Shown here: positions 50,621-60,001 of the stretch, piece after piece | Numbering within the stretch: position 1 is the first letter of the stretch | How the letters are laid out: each line of letters begins with the position of its first letter | Source of the DNA: Chloroflexota bacterium | GTDB lineage: Bacteria; Chloroflexota; Anaerolineae; UBA2200 | DNA length: 64,000 nt | Assembly (NCBI GenBank): GCA_014360755.1 | Contig: JACIWX010000004.1 | Location: 77,172 to 141,171 of the forward strand | Reading direction: 5' to 3' | Notes under the pieces: model-generated | Seen by the model: the letters and a program-made list of their open reading frames with translations, nothing else | Database searches by the model: none | What the model was told of the DNA's origin: nothing | Position numbers and translations under genes: made by a program

Positions 50621-52531
50621 ATGAAAAGCAAAGGCATCATCCTGTGGGCAGTAGCCCTGGGTTTGCTGATCAGTTCATGCCATCCTGCCCCGGCGGCAAG
50701 CCCTGTGCCAGTGGCTTCCCCGGCCGTGAATCCGTCGGCTGAGCTTCAGGTAACTCCTACCGCTGTTAGTAAGAAAAGGCCAAGCGCGGTGGTTATCGCT
50801 CTGGATGGAGCACGCCCGGATTGGACAAGCCGGTATATGCAAGATGGCACCATGCCCAATTTGGCCGCCTTGTCTCAGCGTGGCGTTACGGCGGCATATC
50901 TACAAACCATAGACCCAGCCCTGCAGAGCACAGCGTATCTGTCGTTGAGCACGAGCGCTTTCCCCAGCCAAACTGGCCTGGTGTCCGATAAATTGCCCGT
51001 GGCACAAAATATTTTTCAAATATATAGCGACCCATTGACCCAGCTTCCCACTTTGCCAGAACCGATTTGGCGCACGGCAATGCGCCATGGTTTGAAGACG
51101 GCAGTGCTCTTTTGGCCCGTTGCTACGCCTGATAGGCCTGACTTACGTGGAGACTACATGGTCCTCACGGCCGAAAGCAATATCCCAGCCGCACAGCATG
51201 CCGTGTCTTTGCACGAAGCAAGCGACTGGAAAGCCGCTCCACCATCATTCAGTCCTTTGCAAGAGGGGGTATTGCCCGTTAGGAGCGAGGAAGGTAATGC
51301 CGTCGCTGCCTTCTACATCCTAGCCATAGACAATCTGGACGATGCCGCAGTGAACTATGATGAGTTGCTCCTGGACGATGACAAAGATCTGACCAATGGA
51401 TATGAAAAGCTTCACTTGGGCAAATGGGCTGCAGCCATTGTCAGCCCGCGTTTGTACAGCGGTGCCTATTTTCATTTTACTGCTGCTATGGCCGTGACAG
51501 CCACTGTGTATCAGAGCCGTATTTGTTATACTCAAGCCTATCCCGCCGATTTATTACAAGCACTGAATACCCAGTTCGGCTTTCCACCCCCACCTCCTGA
51601 TGGCGAGGCTTTGCAGGCAGGTTGGCTGACACCAAAGCAATACTACGAGATGGTGGAACGTCGCGCTAAATGGATGATGGATGTGGTGCTGTATGTATAT
51701 CAAACATACCACCCCGATCTATTGTTCACCATGCAAGAGGCCATTGCTCAGTGTGCCAGACCTTTTCTCCTTGTAGATGAGCAACAAAAGGATTACACTG
51801 TGGAGGAGGCTGCACTATATGCATCACATTTGCAGAAAGCACACGCACTAGTAGATGGGAACCTGAAGCGCCTACTTGCCCTTGTTAACCTTACTGATTC
51901 AGCGGTCTTTGTTCTATCGGCTTATGGCATGATGCCCGTGCACACAACCGTGTATCTCAATACGATCCTACGCAATGCCAAGCTCTTGCAAGTCAAATCC
52001 ACGCCCACTGGAGACAAAGTGGACCAGAGCAAGAGCAAAGCTTGGGCCTGGGCCAGTGGAGGTAGTGCTCATGTCTACATTAATTTACAGGGCAGGGAGT
52101 TGCTGGGAACGGTTGCGCCTGAAGATTATGAAAAAGTGCAGGAAGAGATTGCCCAAGCGCTGGGAGAGGTACAGGATGGAAATGGCCAGCCTGTTTTCTC
52201 GCGCATCGTCAAGCAGCAAGACCTAAGCACTGCCCATCTAGAAGCAACCTATTCCGGCGATGTGTTTGTTCAGGCCGCGCCGGGGTTCTACCTCTCTGAT
52301 AAATTGGACAAAAAGGTTCTAGTGCCCTCATCGCATTATGCGGATACAGGCTTCGATGCGACGCTAGAGGAAATGCATGGCATCTTTCTTGCCGCCGGCA
52401 ATGGCATTGCCTTTGGCAAGGCTATTCCATACGTGCATCTCCTGGATGTTGCTCCCACGATTGCCCAAGCACTGAAACTGCAACCAGCATCCACGATGGC
52501 TGGGCACGTTGTGGAAGAAATCTGGCGTTAA
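50621..52531 (+). CDS. Alkaline phosphatase/nucleotide pyrophosphatase-family lipoprotein
   Basis: 636-residue lipoprotein (lipobox LLISSC). The core VVIALDGARPDWTSRYMQDGTMPNLAALSQRGV with QSTAYLSLSTSAFPSQTGLV is the type I phosphodiesterase pattern, in which the Asp binds metal and the Thr/Ser acts as nucleophile; the later HYADTGFDATLEEMHGIFLAAG contains the remaining metal ligands. It is co-transcribed with the solute-binding lipoprotein, so it may liberate or act on the ligand at the cell surface. Confidence 0.87.
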   Translation: MKSKGIILWAVALGLLISSCHPAPAASPVPVASPAVNPSAELQVTPTAVSKKRPSAVVIALDGARPDWTSRYMQDGTMPNLAALSQRGVTAAYLQTIDPALQSTAYLSLSTSAFPSQTGLVSDKLPVAQNIFQIYSDPLTQLPTLPEPIWRTAMRHGLKTAVLFWPVATPDRPDLRGDYMVLTAESNIPAAQHAVSLHEASDWKAAPPSFSPLQEGVLPVRSEEGNAVAAFYILAIDNLDDAAVNYDELLLDDDKDLTNGYEKLHLGKWAAAIVSPRLYSGAYFHFTAAMAVTATVYQSRICYTQAYPADLLQALNTQFGFPPPPPDGEALQAGWLTPKQYYEMVERRAKWMMDVVLYVYQTYHPDLLFTMQEAIAQCARPFLLVDEQQKDYTVEEAALYASHLQKAHALVDGNLKRLLALVNLTDSAVFVLSAYGMMPVHTTVYLNTILRNAKLLQVKSTPTGDKVDQSKSKAWAWASGGSAHVYINLQGRELLGTVAPEDYEKVQEEIAQALGEVQDGNGQPVFSRIVKQQDLSTAHLEATYSGDVFVQAAPGFYLSDKLDKKVLVPSSHYADTGFDATLEEMHGIFLAAGNGIAFGKAIPYVHLLDVAPTIAQALKLQPASTMAGHVVEEIWR

Positions 52532-52683
52532 AAGAGGTCTCGCTTCTTCGCTTGGACTGGACCACAGCCCATCCCCATGGATGCGCGGGCTGGTGGCCCG
52601 TGCATGGCGATAAGGGGAAGCTCCTCGCAGGACTGGCTTCGGTTGCAATTGCGTATTCATTGATAATGGGGCTGTTCAGTTGT

Positions 52684-53859
52684 CTATTCTGCTTTGTAGA
52701 CAATCTGATAATCTGTCGGCACAACCTCTACCCACGTTTGGCCAGGCCGCAGCGGTACCGGCGTCCCATCTAGGTATACATACTTGCAAAAGTCCAGAGC
52801 CCCAGGCTTGACCCATTTTGCCTCAATCATCACTCCATCGCGGAATATCTGCGCGCGACCCTCACCTGAGAAAACGATGTTAAACGTGGGCACCCCATTA
52901 ACGTCTTTGACGTCGGTTTCCTCATACTTGGCGTAATGCACGATCACGTTCGCGGCGCTGAGCTGTTGTCCATTCAGGGCATCCGTGTGGGGTTCGCCTT
53001 GCACAAAGCGCTTGTACACATGCCTATCCGGGTCATAACGATATTCAACAAGGGCTTTCCGTGGATAGGGGATCAGGATATACGCTGCAGGCTCACCCTG
53101 GGGAGGCGGATCGCCTGCGCTCGAAAAGGAAAAGCCAACAAGGCGTACTGCTTTTTCCTTGCCTGTCTTGGCTAGGTATTCGCGAACCCTCTGTGCGCTA
53201 GTCGCTACACGTCCCATCCAGGGATAATTCGCCCACTTTCCTTCTGGTTTGAGCCAGTAGTAAGGCTGCGGATGGAAGTACTCGTCCAAGTCAGTGAGGG
53301 TGGACTGCGAGATCAGCCAGCGTACCTGGTCGTTGGCTCCAGAATGGACGAGCGCACCATCGAACATATAGCCCAAATCAATAGTGAACAGCCGTGCGCT
53401 GCGGATTGGTTTCAGTTCTTTGGGATCTTTGCTCCAGATAATGGCGGTCAGGCGTGTAAGCGTCCAGCCATCCATGGCTTCTTCATAGACCATGTCCGCT
53501 TCAGAAAGACCGGATTGTGGGCGGACTTCTGGGTCATTGCCGATGCGCACAAGGAGGGGACGTCGCTGCAGCACCGCTGGGTCCTGTACCATCTCGCCGG
53601 TCAAGGGGTTGAAATAAGGGTTCACCGTTGGCGTAGGCGTGGGTATCGGTGTGCAGGTTGAAGTAGGCGTAGGGGTGGCGGACGAAGTGGGCGTATAAAC
53701 CGGATTGAGCGAAGCCGCTGGCATAGTAAAAGTCGGCTTAGGAGTGCGAGTAGGGGGGATACTCGTAGGATTCGATCCTGAACTGCAGGCCGCGCAGAAA
53801 GCCATAGCCATTACGATGAGCAGTGCCGCAGCAGTGAAACGCCATAACCGAAGAAGCAT
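52684..53859 (-). CDS. DUF3048 (YerB-like) lipoprotein
   Basis: 391 residues. Signal with lipobox FCAAC, a long Thr/Pro linker (TPTSSATPTPTSTCTPIPTPTPTVN), then a DUF3048 domain recognised by PLLVRIGNDPEVRPQSGLSEADMVYEEAMDGWTLTRLTAIIW and SARLFTIDLGYMFDGALVHSGA. The C-terminal part is a small beta domain (GTPVPLRPGQTWVEVVP). The family is exported and linked to the envelope; biochemical role unknown. The ATG at 53859 starts the signal peptide. Confidence 0.86.
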   Translation of the reverse strand: MLLRLWRFTAAALLIVMAMAFCAACSSGSNPTSIPPTRTPKPTFTMPAASLNPVYTPTSSATPTPTSTCTPIPTPTPTVNPYFNPLTGEMVQDPAVLQRRPLLVRIGNDPEVRPQSGLSEADMVYEEAMDGWTLTRLTAIIWSKDPKELKPIRSARLFTIDLGYMFDGALVHSGANDQVRWLISQSTLTDLDEYFHPQPYYWLKPEGKWANYPWMGRVATSAQRVREYLAKTGKEKAVRLVGFSFSSAGDPPPQGEPAAYILIPYPRKALVEYRYDPDRHVYKRFVQGEPHTDALNGQQLSAANVIVHYAKYEETDVKDVNGVPTFNIVFSGEGRAQIFRDGVMIEAKWVKPGALDFCKYVYLDGTPVPLRPGQTWVEVVPTDYQIVYKAE

Positions 53860-53986
53860 TGTATCACAAGGTCTATTCATATATCAGACTAATAGCCCTC
53901 CATACGAAATTGCATGAGAAATTATAGCACAACCGAATTATGCGCCAAAGCGGCAGCACTCCAAGATGAATGCCTGCCTCTGTATC

Positions 53987-54964
53987 CTATCCTGCCACTT
54001 GGCGGAACACGCGTAGGAAATTGCCCCCCAAGATTTTGCGAACTTCATCTGCTGAATACCCTCTGCTGAGCAGCCCCGCAGTGATGCCTGGCAGGCGGGT
54101 GACGTCCTCCAAGCCGGCAGGTGGGGGTGGGCTGAAACCATCAAAATCAGAGCCCAAGCCCACGTGGTCAATTCCTGCAACCCGCACGATGTGATCAATG
54201 TGATCGAGCAGTTTCTCTAGACTGGCTTCTTTCCTGTCCTCAGCAATGAAAGAAGGCACAAAGGTAACGCCAACCACACCGCCTTTCTCCGCCAAAGCGG
54301 TCAATTGCTGGTCAGTCAGATTGCGTGGATGCGGGCATAGGGCGTACGCATTGCTATGGGAGGCAATAACGGGTTTCGAACTTGTTTCCAAGACGTCTCG
54401 AACGCCAGCAGGGGCAAGATGGGAGATGTCAACCATAATGCCCAAGCGGTTGCATTCTTCTACTAGTTTTAAGCCAAAGTTGGTCAGGCCTCCGCCGGTA
54501 CGTGCTTCCTGAATGCCATCTGCTGCTTCGTTACGCCGACTCCAAGCTATGGTGAGCAGGCGGACTCCCAAACGATGGAATATGCGCAGCAACCCCAATT
54601 CGCCTTCAAGGGATTCTGCCCCTTCAATGCCTACTACGGCTGCCACTTTGCCTGTTTGCTTGGCTCTTTCGATGTCTTCTGCCCTAGTAGCGAGCACAAG
54701 AGAATCTGTGTTGGCTGCGAGTTCAGTGTAGAGTACGTCGAGCAGGCGCAAGGTTTGCTTGGCTGCCTTTGCCGGCAGGTACTTATCTTCAATGAAGATG
54801 GCAAAGACTTGGGCAGTTACGCCGCCCTCACGCAAGCGGGGCAGGTCAATATGCCCCTCTGTGGAGCGTTCGTTCAATCGGCGCTTGCCGTCTAGGACCT
54901 CGAGCAGCGTGTCGCAATGTCCATCGAAAATGATGCTCTCGTAATGTAAAGTCATGGCATCCAC
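53987..54964 (-). CDS. Membrane dipeptidase family zinc peptidase
   Basis: 325 residues. The zinc-binding motifs FDGHCDTLLE (HxD) at the N-terminus, VVGIEGAES, VDISHLAPAG, KPVIASHSNAYALCPHPRNLTD and DHVGLGSDFDG are those of renal dipeptidases. No signal peptide is visible in the chosen form, so it is probably cytoplasmic. The GTG at 54964 follows GGAGG by six bases; an ATG three codons later is possible. It cleaves dipeptides, including those with D-residues, in the family. Confidence 0.92.
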   Translation of the reverse strand: MDAMTLHYESIIFDGHCDTLLEVLDGKRRLNERSTEGHIDLPRLREGGVTAQVFAIFIEDKYLPAKAAKQTLRLLDVLYTELAANTDSLVLATRAEDIERAKQTGKVAAVVGIEGAESLEGELGLLRIFHRLGVRLLTIAWSRRNEAADGIQEARTGGGLTNFGLKLVEECNRLGIMVDISHLAPAGVRDVLETSSKPVIASHSNAYALCPHPRNLTDQQLTALAEKGGVVGVTFVPSFIAEDRKEASLEKLLDHIDHIVRVAGIDHVGLGSDFDGFSPPPPAGLEDVTRLPGITAGLLSRGYSADEVRKILGGNFLRVFRQVAG

Positions 54965-55062
54965 TGTTAACCTCCAACGAAGACAAAGTAGTGTTAGATT
55001 GGTGGAGGTGTAAAAGTAATCCTCCGCGAATCGTTGCAATTAGATGCTTATGTTTCTTGCTC

Positions 55063-56088
55063 TCACCGCTGTGGTTCAACAATCACTTTGAGAGATTCTT
55101 TCGCTTCAGCAACAAGTCGGAAGCCAAGCCCTGTTTCTGCTAAACTGAGCCGATGGGTGATCATCTCTCGCACAGGGATCCGATGGGCGCGGATCAATTC
55201 TAAAGCCACTGCGAGGTCCACGGGCGCCGCGCCATAGGAGGGCATTAGGGTAATACCATTGCGCCAGAAATCGTTGACCGGAACGGGGACAGTAACCCCT
55301 GGTTCTGTAGGGGCGAAGAACAGCACGAGCCCACCGCGCTCTACGGACTGTAATGCCTGCATGAAAGCGGGATACGCTCCCGTGCAGATAATCACCAGAT
55401 CAGCCAATCTCCCCTCATTGACCTGCCGCAAGCGTGCGGGCACATCCTCAGTGGCATGCATCACAATGTCGGCACCAAAGCGCTGCGCAGCAGCAAGGCG
55501 ATAGTCATTGACATCGGTGGCGATGATGCGCGCTGCTCCAGATGTCCGTGCCAATGCCACATGCAGCAATCCAGACATGCCGCTGCCCAAGACAAGCACC
55601 GTCTGTCCTACTTGAAGCCGTGCCAGTCTCTGGGCGCGCACCACACAAGCCAGTGGTTCGATGAACACGCCCTCTTCGAACGATACTTCATCGGGCAGCA
55701 CGTATATGCCACGATCTACCTGCAGCGGCGGCACGCGGATGTATTCGGCAAAGCCGCCAGGGTCGTAATTGGTAGTATGCAACGTTTCACAAACAGTATG
55801 GTAACCATTCAAGCAGTATCGGCAGGTATTGCAAGGGACGTGGTGAGAAACAAAGACTCTGTCTCCGATGTGATACCGTTCGACTCCTTCCCCGACCTGG
55901 ACGATTTCTCCCGTGATTTCATGGCCCAGCACTCTGGGAGCCGTTTTGATGCGATACCATTCCATGACATCGCTGCCACAGATGCCGCTGGCGATTACTT
56001 TGACCAATACCTCGCCAGGACCAACCTGTGGAATTGGCATCTCCTCCAAGCGCACGTCTTTATTATTGTAGTACATGGCTACGCGCAT
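55063..56088 (-). CDS. Zinc-dependent medium-chain alcohol dehydrogenase
   Basis: 341 residues. Catalytic zinc: Cys in GICGSDVMEWY and His in LGHEITGE. Structural zinc: CNTCRYCLNGYHTVC. NAD-binding: VLVLGSGMSGLLHVALA. This is the sorbitol/threonine dehydrogenase branch. The ATG at 56088 follows AGAGGA; the ATG five codons earlier lacks a site. A class I aldolase gene lies 32 bp upstream on the same strand, so the pair may oxidise and cleave a sugar or polyol. Confidence 0.92.
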   Translation of the reverse strand: MRVAMYYNNKDVRLEEMPIPQVGPGEVLVKVIASGICGSDVMEWYRIKTAPRVLGHEITGEIVQVGEGVERYHIGDRVFVSHHVPCNTCRYCLNGYHTVCETLHTTNYDPGGFAEYIRVPPLQVDRGIYVLPDEVSFEEGVFIEPLACVVRAQRLARLQVGQTVLVLGSGMSGLLHVALARTSGAARIIATDVNDYRLAAAQRFGADIVMHATEDVPARLRQVNEGRLADLVIICTGAYPAFMQALQSVERGGLVLFFAPTEPGVTVPVPVNDFWRNGITLMPSYGAAPVDLAVALELIRAHRIPVREMITHRLSLAETGLGFRLVAEAKESLKVIVEPQR

Positions 56089-56120
56089 GGCATCCTCTTT
56101 CAATGCGATTGTGGGCCATC

Positions 56121-56915
56121 CTATTGCCCACTGCCTTTGAGGCTATTGAACAAGTCATAAGCCTCTTTCGCGGTGGCATTCTCGTGGATGATTGCGCGCA
56201 AAGCCCTAGCCATGGCAACCGGATGGTCGTTTTGCCAGACATTTCGTCCCAGATTAACCCCGATGGCTCCTTTCTGCATGCCATCATAAACAAACTCAAA
56301 GACCTCCAGTTCTGTTTCACACTTGGGCCCACCCGCCATCACTACAGGAACTGGACAACCGTTGACCACTTTATCAAAATCTTCGCACCAATAGGTTTTG
56401 ACCACACGGGCACCCAACTCGGCGGCGATGCGGCAGCACAGAGCCAGGTAGCGTGCCTCGCGTTTCTCCAGTTCTTTGCCCACCGCTGTAACCGCCATCA
56501 CGGGGATGCCATAATCCTCGCATTCATTGACCAAATTCGCCAGGTTCATCAGCGTCTCATGTTCATAGTCGCTACCGACGAAGATAGAGACCCCCACAGC
56601 CGCTGCGTTCAGGCGAATTGCTTCGCGCACCGAGGTGGTGACCCCTTCATGAGCAAGGTCCTTTCCGACCATGCTCGTGCCGCCGGACACCCGCAAAATA
56701 ATGGGTTTGCTGTTGGTTGGATCAATACAGGAGCGTAGCACTCCCCTAGTAACGAAGAGCGCATCGCAATACGGCAGGAGTGGCTTGACTGTCTCCCCTG
56801 GTTTCTCTAACTTGCGGGTTGGCCCCTGGAAATAGCCATGGTCTATGGGTAAGAAAAAGCAATGTCCATCGGGTTGGATTAACTGTGCTAAGCGGTTCTT
56901 CATTCCCCAATCCAT
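56121..56915 (-). CDS. Class I aldolase of the DeoC/FbaB/LsrF family
   Basis: 264 residues. The N-terminal FFLPIDHGYFQGP is the LsrF/FbaB pattern, and the Schiff-base Lys is probably the one in GARVVKTYWCEDF. The C-terminal phosphate-binding GAIGVNLGRNVWQNDHP is present. It could be a fructose-bisphosphate aldolase class I or a 3-hydroxy-5-phosphonooxypentane-2,4-dione thiolase; the lack of other lsr genes favours a sugar-phosphate aldolase. It is co-oriented with the zinc dehydrogenase. Confidence 0.85.
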   Translation of the reverse strand: MDWGMKNRLAQLIQPDGHCFFLPIDHGYFQGPTRKLEKPGETVKPLLPYCDALFVTRGVLRSCIDPTNSKPIILRVSGGTSMVGKDLAHEGVTTSVREAIRLNAAAVGVSIFVGSDYEHETLMNLANLVNECEDYGIPVMAVTAVGKELEKREARYLALCCRIAAELGARVVKTYWCEDFDKVVNGCPVPVVMAGGPKCETELEVFEFVYDGMQKGAIGVNLGRNVWQNDHPVAMARALRAIIHENATAKEAYDLFNSLKGSGQ

Positions 56916-57050
56916 TTTCTACTCCCTCCCAACGATCTCAATCCAATGCGCATATGCTGGTAGAAAGCGACTGAATTCCTCAGCAAACGAGTCGCGCGGT
57001 GAACATTGCCAAGATACGCAAGAATCCCTATTCTGTCAAACTTTGCCAGA

Positions 57051-57263
57051 TTACTTTTCAGGTCGAACGACCGAATACCCCTTCTCTATCAGCCAATGGT
57101 GAAACTCCCATGCCGTATGGCGACAATTGTTCCGACAGGTCGCACGGATGCGCTCATACTCCTCCGAGCCGGGCGTCAGGGTGTTGAGCTCCAACTGTAC
57201 CGGACACTGCACGGCGTTGCAATACTCTCTGGGTTTGTATTCTACGTATCCTTCGATGGGCAT
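57051..57263 (-). CDS. Small cysteine-paired protein (70 aa)
   Basis: No family recognised. Two Cys pairs, EYCNAVQCPVQ and ATCRNNCRHT, separated by about 22 residues, could bind Zn or an Fe-S cluster. The rest is an amphipathic helix (TAWEFHHWLIEKGY). AGGAGG lies five bases before the ATG at 57263. Alone on the minus strand, 135 bp before the aldolase gene. Confidence 0.7.
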   Translation of the reverse strand: MPIEGYVEYKPREYCNAVQCPVQLELNTLTPGSEEYERIRATCRNNCRHTAWEFHHWLIEKGYSVVRPEK

Positions 57264-57582
57264 GTTCGCCTCCTGATTTTGAATCACTTAGAAGCAAGGC
57301 ATTATCTTGCCCTACCGCATAAAGCATCGGTAAAAAGCCTGTCGCAGGCATACATCCAGCCAAGTCATACTAAAGTGCTAGTGAGTAAGGCCGAATATTG
57401 CTTCCTTATCACTTATTCTATCGCCTCCTTCTTTTTGCAACATGCAGAGAAAGGGTTTTATCCCGCGGTTGGATCGCAGCCCTGATTAGTCGAATTTCTC
57501 TGCTGTTGATAAGACCATTATCTCTCGATATCGCGTTTCACGCAAATACAATCGGAGGCGTTGAAAACATAGTCATGTCTTT
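57264..57582. other. Intergenic stretch without a supported gene
   Basis: Between the small cysteine protein and MITE copy D. It contains GGCGTTGAAAAC near 57557, which resembles the MITE end but has no matching partner and may be a coincidence. No frame with a start site was found. Confidence 0.5.
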
Positions 57583-57714
57583 GAGGGTGTTGAAAAAGCC
57601 CTGCCAATGTCATGCTGAACGAAGTGAAGCATCTCGCAGTACTTGGGAAAATACAGCTAAAGTTACGCGAGACCCTTCGCTTCGCTCAGGGTGACGAGAT
57701 TTTTCAACACTCTC
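57583..57714. mobile_element. MITE copy D (132 bp)
   Basis: Left end GAGGGTGTTGAAAA and right end TTTTCAACACTCTC; flanked by perfect 8-bp duplications ATGTCTTT (57575-57582, 57715-57722). Same orientation as copies A and C. It lies upstream of the fmt promoter. Confidence 0.92.
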
Positions 57715-57784
57715 ATGTCTTTGATGCCCGAGTGCGCTTCAGCGTGACATTGCGAGAACTTTTCCGCCCTCTCTGCTCAATAGT

Positions 57785-57813
57785 TTGTTGCTTGCTAGTT
57801 GCTGTGATAGAAT
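57785..57813 (+). promoter_or_regulatory. Promoter of fmt
   Basis: TTGTTG (57785-57790), 17-bp spacer, TAGAAT (57808-57813), ending 32 bp before the ATG. Confidence 0.5.
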
Positions 57814-57844
57814 AAATCATTCATCCACACGTGTGAAGGGAGCA

Positions 57845-58774
57845 ATGGAGCACATCATCTTCATGGGTACGCCGCGCTTTGGCCAGATGATCCTAGAGGC
57901 GCTCATTGGCCATTATGAAATTGCGGCGGTAGTTACACAACCAGATAGGCAAGCAGGGCGTGGCCGCAAGACAGTTATGTCGCCAGTCAAGGCGCTAGCC
58001 TTGGCACACAACTTGCCTGTGCTGCAACCGCTGAAAGTGCGCCAACCGGAGGTAGTGCAGCAGTTGCGCGATCTAGCCCCGACAGTTATTGTCGTGGCTG
58101 CCTTTGGGCAGATTTTGCCCCCCTCGATCTTATCTATACCCAGGTATGGTTGTCTCAACGTCCATGCATCCCTTTTGCCCCGCCACCGAGGGGCAGCGCC
58201 TATTCCGGCAGCGATCCTGGCTGGGGATAGACAAACTGGCGTGACGATCATGCTCATGGATGAAGGCTTGGATACCGGTCCAATTGTAAGTCAGGCAGCG
58301 ATAGAGATTCACCCCGACGATACTACTGCATCGCTCACCGAAAAATTGGGCCATTTGGGAGGGCAACTTGTATTAGATACCTTGCCCCGCTGGCTGGCGG
58401 GTGAAATTGCGCCTCAGAAGCAGGATGAGCAAGGGGTGACCTATAGCCGACTGCTGCGCAAGGAGGATGGGCGCATTTCTTGGACCGAATCGGCAGTATT
58501 GATCGCCCGGAAGTGTCGCGCTTTTTATCCCTGGCCCACGACGTTCACCTTCTGGGGTGAGCGCGAGTTAAAAATCTTGCGTGCCCGTGCTTTACCGACT
58601 CAGCAAGCCAAAGGAGTAACGGGCACAGTGGTGCAAATCAATTCCGAAGTAGCTGTCGTTACGGGTGATGGGCTGCTGATTCTGGAAGAGGTGCAATTGG
58701 CTGGAAAGCGCCCATTAACGATCGCAGAATTTGTTCGTGGCCAGCGCAGTTTTGTAGGCTCAGTGTTGTACTAG
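57845..58774 (+). CDS. fmt: Methionyl-tRNA formyltransferase
   Basis: 309-residue enzyme that formylates initiator Met-tRNA. Motifs: IIFMGTPRFGQ at the N-terminus, NVHASLLPRHRGAAPIPAAILAGDRQTGVTIMLMDEGLDTGP with catalytic Asn, His and Asp, and the C-terminal OB-like domain. AAGGGAG precedes the ATG at 57845; the longer frame from 57785 overlaps the promoter. No def gene is adjacent, unlike in many genomes. Confidence 0.96.
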   Translation: MEHIIFMGTPRFGQMILEALIGHYEIAAVVTQPDRQAGRGRKTVMSPVKALALAHNLPVLQPLKVRQPEVVQQLRDLAPTVIVVAAFGQILPPSILSIPRYGCLNVHASLLPRHRGAAPIPAAILAGDRQTGVTIMLMDEGLDTGPIVSQAAIEIHPDDTTASLTEKLGHLGGQLVLDTLPRWLAGEIAPQKQDEQGVTYSRLLRKEDGRISWTESAVLIARKCRAFYPWPTTFTFWGERELKILRARALPTQQAKGVTGTVVQINSEVAVVTGDGLLILEEVQLAGKRPLTIAEFVRGQRSFVGSVLY

Positions 58775-58919
58775 CCCCTATTGATGAGCCTGGTATGCCT
58801 GTTTTTGCTATTTGTCAGATAGCGTCTAATGAACCTATAATCCCCGCAGTATGTGGTCTGCTGGCAATTGCCTGTGCAGCATTGTGATATAGTTCAAGAG
58901 GAGAGATGAGTTAGGTACT

Positions 58920-59189
58920 ATGCAAGAAGTTACGTTAGTCGTGCGACACAAAGTAGGTTTACATGCAAGGCCTGCCGCCATGTTTGTTCAGACGGCGAAG
59001 CAATTCAAATCAGAAATTTCTGTGCGTAAGGATGACCGTGAAGCGAATGCCAAGAGCATTCTATCCATATTGACGCTCGGAGTGAACCAGGGCTCGGTCA
59101 TCACGGTCAAAGCAAACGGCGAAGATGAAGAACAGGCTCTGAAAGCCCTCCAAGAGCTGGTCGAGACGAACTTTGGCGAAGCTGAGTGA
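58920..59189 (+). CDS. HPr-family phosphocarrier protein
   Basis: 89 residues. The phosphorylatable His15 (VGLHARPAAMF) and the regulatory Ser46 (AKSILSILTLGV) are both present, so it could act in sugar transport or as a Ser-phosphorylated regulator. No enzyme I, HPr kinase or sugar permease of the phosphotransferase system is in the window. AGAGGAG lies upstream of the ATG. Confidence 0.93.
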   Translation: MQEVTLVVRHKVGLHARPAAMFVQTAKQFKSEISVRKDDREANAKSILSILTLGVNQGSVITVKANGEDEEQALKALQELVETNFGEAE

Positions 59190-59253
59190 AGCGCAAAGGA
59201 GGCGCTATTTTTGTGTTCCATGCGCTTGCCTGCTCAATTGCGGAGTAACGCCT

Positions 59254-59955
59254 TTGCTCGTCCTCAATTTGGGTGTGGAACCTTATGAATGGGCTTGGGA
59301 GTTGCAGCATCGCTTGGTCGAAGCCCGCCAAAAGGGGCAACTGGATGACATCCTGATCCTGCTCGAGCACGAACCCGTTATCACCCTTGGCCGTACCGGC
59401 GATGAAAGCCATATCCTAGCTTCTGCAGAGGAGTTGCGTAGGGCAGGCATTGCCGTGCACCGGGTAGAACGCGGAGGAGATGTCACCTATCATGGCCCAG
59501 GGCAACTAGTAGGTTATCCGATCCTGTCCCTAGAGGCGCATCACCTGGGTGTCTCTGACTTCATGCACGCGCTCGAGGAGGTGTTGATTCGCACTTTGCA
59601 CGATTTTGGCTTGCCCGCTTACCGCCGCGAGGGGATTATTGGGGTGTGGGTCGGAGAGAGCAAAATTGCTGCCCTGGGCGCAAGGGTGGAACGCGGGGTT
59701 ACGTATCACGGTTTTGCTTTGAACGTGGCGCCTAATCTGGAACATTTTGCCCTGATTGTCCCTTGTGGGTTGGTGGGCGCATCTGTTACCTCTATGGAGC
59801 GTGAATTAGGGAAACCAGTTGCCATGCCTCTCGTTCGCGAACGGGTGATAAAGAACTTTGGCCAAGTGTTTGCTGTGTCTATGGAGGAAATCGCTCTCGC
59901 CCAACTCCCTGTATCTAGGCGCAAGATGGCTGGAAATCAAGGCCAACCAGCATGA
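59254..59955 (+). CDS. lipB: Octanoyl-[acyl-carrier-protein]:protein N-octanoyltransferase
   Basis: 233 residues, transferring octanoyl groups from ACP to lipoate-dependent proteins. Signature: VERGGDVTYHGPGQLVGYPI, catalytic Lys in GESKIAALGARV and Cys in IVPCGLVGASVTSM. The TTG start at 59254 follows GGAG by seven bases and begins the first strand; the ORF could be read from a TTG at 59173, which overlaps the HPr gene. No lipA is adjacent. Confidence 0.92.
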   Translation: MLVLNLGVEPYEWAWELQHRLVEARQKGQLDDILILLEHEPVITLGRTGDESHILASAEELRRAGIAVHRVERGGDVTYHGPGQLVGYPILSLEAHHLGVSDFMHALEEVLIRTLHDFGLPAYRREGIIGVWVGESKIAALGARVERGVTYHGFALNVAPNLEHFALIVPCGLVGASVTSMERELGKPVAMPLVRERVIKNFGQVFAVSMEEIALAQLPVSRRKMAGNQGQPA

Positions 59956-60001
59956 GATCTCAAACAGGCTTACAAGTATATTTTGCTAAGGAGCTTCCCT
60001 G

